Origin: an uncultured Erysipelotrichaceae bacterium
GTDB lineage: Bacteria > Bacillota_I > Bacilli_A > RF39 > UBA660
Length of the DNA: 24,926 bases
Direction: 5' to 3'
Assembly: GCA_902795725.1 (NCBI GenBank)
Contig: CADBLY010000050.1
Location: 1-24,926, forward strand
In this document: positions 22,881 through 24,926 of the stretch, in pieces
Position numbering within the stretch: position 1 is the stretch's first letter
Layout: the number at the start of each line of letters is the position of its first letter
Notes under the pieces: model-generated
Seen by the model: only the letters and a program-made list of their open reading frames with translations
What the model was told of the DNA's origin: nothing
Databases searched by the model: none
Program-made: the position numbers and the translations under genes

Positions 22881-24471
22881 TTCCTGTCTTTAAGATAAAT
22901 CTTATAACTTTTTCATCATTACCATCTTCACCTATTACAATTCTTTCAACAATATTATCGAATGTTCTTTTATCAAATTCCTTAATAACTGTTGGTTGAT
23001 TGAGTATCTTTTCTATTTCTTTGATTCGTTTAACCACAATATCATTTGTATTCTTTTGATTTTGAAGATTTACTATTCTTTCGTTTAAATCATCTATTCG
23101 AGTTTTTAATTCTTTTTCCTTTTTAATATAAGCATCTTTATCAATAACTTCCTCTAGTTTCATATCTACTAGTTTAGATAATTTAATATTTAACTTATCT
23201 AATTCCAATCTATATTTATCAATATCTTTTTTATAATTGTCATTTTTTAAAGTATCTTTAATTGCCTCTAATAGTTTTTCTTTGGTTTTATGTTTATCTT
23301 TAACAATTAAATTGTATAGTTCAACAAACATATCTTTTAAAACATCATCTCGAATAAACTTTGATTTTTCACAATATCTTTTTTCATCAACCTGTTGATA
23401 ACATTTCCAATAAACAGGAGCCGTTCCATCTTTCCTTTTAGTCCCTTGTCTTCTAACATAAGTAGAATTACAATGACCACATACTATTTTACTACTAAAA
23501 TCATATTTTAAACTATAAATAGTTTTGTGTACTCGACCATTTTCTTTTTTATTATTGTTTCTCTTATTTAGTATTTCTTGAGCCTTATCCCAAGTATCTC
23601 TATCAATTATCCCTTTATGATGATCTTTTACATAGTATTGTTCTTTCTCTCCATAATTTAAACTTCTTTTATGTGATAAAGGATCAAGAACATAATACTT
23701 TTGCCCGAGCAAATCACCAACATACTTTTCATTTTTAATTATTCTACTAATTGTTCCTTGACTCCATCTTTTGTTAAAGTACGTAGGAATATCTTTATCA
23801 TTTAATCTGTGAGCAATAGTTCTTCCTCCAACTCCTTTAACATATAAGTCAAAGATTAGTCTTACAATTTCTGCTTGTATTTCATTAATTTCTAACTCTT
23901 TTGTTTGATTATTCCAAATATAACCATAACAGTTTTGATTACCAACGGGTTCTCCTCGTTTCATTTTAGCATTTAAACCCATCTTAACATTCATAGATGT
24001 TGATTCACTTTCTGCTTGAGCAAATGCACTATATAAAGTTAAGAATATCTCGCTATCTAAATTAAGTGTATGAATATTTTCTTTTTCAAAATATACATCT
24101 ACTTTATGTTCTCTAAGTTCTCTTACAACTTTTAAAGTATCAAGCGTATTACGCGCAAATCTAGATATGGACTTTGCAATAATAATATCAATTTTACCCT
24201 TTAATGCATCATCAATCATTCTTTTAAAGCCTGTTCTTTTCTTTATTTGAGTACCTGAAATACCCTCATCTGCGTAAACTTCAACAAATTCCCAATCAGG
24301 ATTTGATTTTATCATTTCAGAATAATGTTTTATTTGTGAAGAATAACTAGTTAATTGTTCTTCTGAATCTGTACTTACTCTTGCATAAGCACAAACCCTC
24401 TTTATATTATTTTTAACAGAATTAATTTTATTTTGTTTGAGATTAGCAGCAATAATCTCAACTTGTGCCAT
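22807..24471 (-). CDS. Large serine recombinase (TndX/Ccr-type)
   Basis: This is a site-specific recombinase for integration and excision of mobile DNA through a 5' phosphoserine link. The 554 residues comprise a resolvase domain with catalytic Ser33 in 'CAYARVSTDSEEQ' and Arg-rich 'AKSISRFARNTLDTL' (100-112), a recombinase domain (about 180-300, 'GYIWNNQTKELEINEIQAEIVRLIF'), a zinc ribbon (Cys331, Cys334, Cys357, Cys367) and a long coiled coil (about 385-510). It ends 'IRIDTSVSFGNYKRFS', and the last codons run into DNA that encodes the ORF6N domain in another frame. ATG 24471 has AGAGGT upstream and a promoter at 24523-24551. All catalytic features look intact, so it may be active. Confidence 0.92.
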   Translation of the reverse strand: MAQVEIIAANLKQNKINSVKNNIKRVCAYARVSTDSEEQLTSYSSQIKHYSEMIKSNPDWEFVEVYADEGISGTQIKKRTGFKRMIDDALKGKIDIIIAKSISRFARNTLDTLKVVRELREHKVDVYFEKENIHTLNLDSEIFLTLYSAFAQAESESTSMNVKMGLNAKMKRGEPVGNQNCYGYIWNNQTKELEINEIQAEIVRLIFDLYVKGVGGRTIAHRLNDKDIPTYFNKRWSQGTISRIIKNEKYVGDLLGQKYYVLDPLSHKRSLNYGEKEQYYVKDHHKGIIDRDTWDKAQEILNKRNNNKKENGRVHKTIYSLKYDFSSKIVCGHCNSTYVRRQGTKRKDGTAPVYWKCYQQVDEKRYCEKSKFIRDDVLKDMFVELYNLIVKDKHKTKEKLLEAIKDTLKNDNYKKDIDKYRLELDKLNIKLSKLVDMKLEEVIDKDAYIKKEKELKTRIDDLNERIVNLQNQKNTNDIVVKRIKEIEKILNQPTVIKEFDKRTFDNIVERIVIGEDGNDEKVIRFILKTGIEYKCKENIRIDTSVSFGNYKRFS

Positions 24472-24522
24472 TTAATACCTCTCTTTCTAATCATTAATTG
24501 AACTTGTCTGCGTTCCAAAAAC

Positions 24523-24551
24523 ATTATATATCATTATTTGTTATTTGATAA
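24523..24551 (-). promoter_or_regulatory. Likely promoter of the serine recombinase gene
   Basis: On the minus strand, TTATCA (24546-24551) and TATAAT (24523-24528) are separated by 17 bases, giving a leader of about 45 bases. Confidence 0.6.
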
Positions 24552-24555
24552 CCCC

Positions 24556-24633
24556 TTAATTTAATCTTTTATTTGTATATTTAATTATTTTATCTTTAAC
24601 ACCAATCTCAAACTCCTTTATTAATTCTATCAT
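24556..24633 (-). CDS. Possible 25-residue leader peptide
   Basis: A short frame (MIELIKEFEIGVKDKIIKYT...) begins 12 bases after GGAGG at 24646-24650, a spacing longer than ideal. It lies between the nested repeat and the recombinase promoter. The GGA of the site falls in the outer stem of the repeat (24648-24650). Coding is unproven. Confidence 0.25.
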   Translation of the reverse strand: MIELIKEFEIGVKDKIIKYTNKRLN

Positions 24634-24647
24634 TTTATTCCAATTCC

Positions 24648-24759
24648 TCCATTGTTGTAGGAACCCTGATCTTATTCTTTTGTGTCTATGCCAGTTTCCA
24701 TTATTTGAATGGAAACTGACTTATAAGTATTACGAATAAGTTCAGCCTACAACAATGGA
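24648..24759. repeat. 112-base nested inverted-repeat element (structured RNA or cruciform DNA)
   Basis: Three concentric arms pair: TCCATTGTTGTAGG (24648-24661) with CCTACAACAATGGA (24746-24759), 14 bp; CTGA-T-CTTATTC (24666-24677) with GAATAAG-T-TCAG (24734-24745), 11 bp around one mismatch; and CAGTTTCCATT (24692-24702) with AATGGAAACTG (24708-24718), 11 bp with loop ATTTG. Between the second and third arms are internal loops of 14 and 15 bases; the right one contains the palindrome ACTTATAAGT (24719-24728). No T-run follows on either strand, so it is not a simple terminator. Candidates are a structured non-coding RNA or leader, a MITE-like element with 14-bp terminal repeats, or a recombination or replication site. 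No target-site duplication is seen. Confidence 0.8.
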
Positions 24760-24796
24760 TTTTCTCGGCATAAACTATTATTCAAAAAAGAATGCA

Positions 24797-24926
24797 TTAA
24801 CATTCCTTATTAACAAATTTTTTCTTAAATTCCATAGTCCTTCTTGCAATATCAAAACCTGTTAAATCTTCTGTAAAACCTACTTCGGTTATGCAATCTT
24901 TAAAATATGTTCTATTATCATATCTA
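24797..24926 (-). CDS. C-terminal tail of an unknown protein, 5' part outside window
   Basis: The open frame enters from the right edge and stops at TAA 24797-24799. The 42 visible residues ('RYDNRTYFKDCITEVGFTED', then 'LTGFDIARRTMEFKKKF') are charged and helical, and I cannot place them in a family. A weak hairpin (GAATG/CATTC, 24790-24805) with a T-run on the minus strand at 24784-24789 follows the stop. It probably belongs to the same accessory region as the recombinase. Confidence 0.6.
   Translation of the reverse strand, partial: RYDNRTYFKDCITEVGFTEDLTGFDIARRTMEFKKKFVNKEC

Larger units (their letters stand above)
21662..24926. mobile_element. Putative integrative element or remnant, from the tspO terminator to beyond the window
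   Basis: The region holds a large serine recombinase, two ORF6N proteins, a structured repeat and an unknown gene tail, all on the minus strand and unlike the housekeeping genes before it. The left boundary is drawn where the truncated ORF6N gene meets the tspO terminator. The right end is outside the window. No direct repeat marking att sites could be confirmed, so the limits are inferred. Confidence 0.5.

Noticed and set aside
24641..24770. Nested repeat as an ordinary rho-independent terminator, an integron attC site or a CRISPR unit
   Set aside because: There is no T-run on either side, no attC core motifs at the ends, and only one copy in the window.

Overview
The window is chromosomal DNA of a very low-GC, spore-forming member of the Bacillota, most likely an uncultured gut-type lineage. 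The evidence is five sporulation genes (spoIIM, spoIVB, yabG, a SpoVID-like LysM protein and a CotS-like kinase-fold protein), veg next to yabG, consensus sigma-A promoters, purine-rich ribosome binding sites of the AGGTGA type, and A/T-rich hairpin terminators. TGA is used as a stop (yabG), so the genetic code is standard, although the deduced tmRNA tag ends in Ala-Phe-Ala as in Mollicutes.

Left part (1-8.6 kb): the tail of an Rpn-type nuclease gene, a frameshifted surface-protein gene, then smc and holA (chromosome organisation and clamp loading). These converge on rarA through a shared terminator. After rarA come a divergently transcribed HELEH-motif protein of unknown role and a XerD-type recombinase.

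Middle (8.6-13.9 kb), mostly minus strand: a 38-residue Asn/Ser/Lys-rich protein, an HTH regulator behind a perfect-consensus promoter, and the run spoIIM - mnmA - unknown gene. A 29-residue membrane peptide (plus strand) shares a terminator with mscL. A decayed cation-efflux (CDF) gene follows.

Sporulation and tmRNA block (13.9-19.4 kb): spoIVB, a lipocalin-like lipoprotein, ssrA (tmRNA, minus strand), veg and yabG (overlapping), a UPF0316 membrane protein with a 56-residue membrane peptide, then a CotS-like gene preceded by and overlapping a SpoVID-like gene. The SpoVID-like gene is divergent from a small XRE regulator, and nested inverted repeats lie between them.

Right part (19.6-24.9 kb): a one-TM protein, a rhomboid protease, a TspO homologue, then an accessory region on the minus strand. 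This holds a truncated ORF6N protein, an ORF6N/phospholipase-D-like protein, a large serine recombinase that overlaps it, a 112-base nested inverted-repeat element, and the tail of an unknown gene at the window edge. The boundary at the tspO terminator and the recombinase/ORF6N overlap look like mobile-element junctions. The least explained structure in the window is the nested inverted repeat at 24648-24759.
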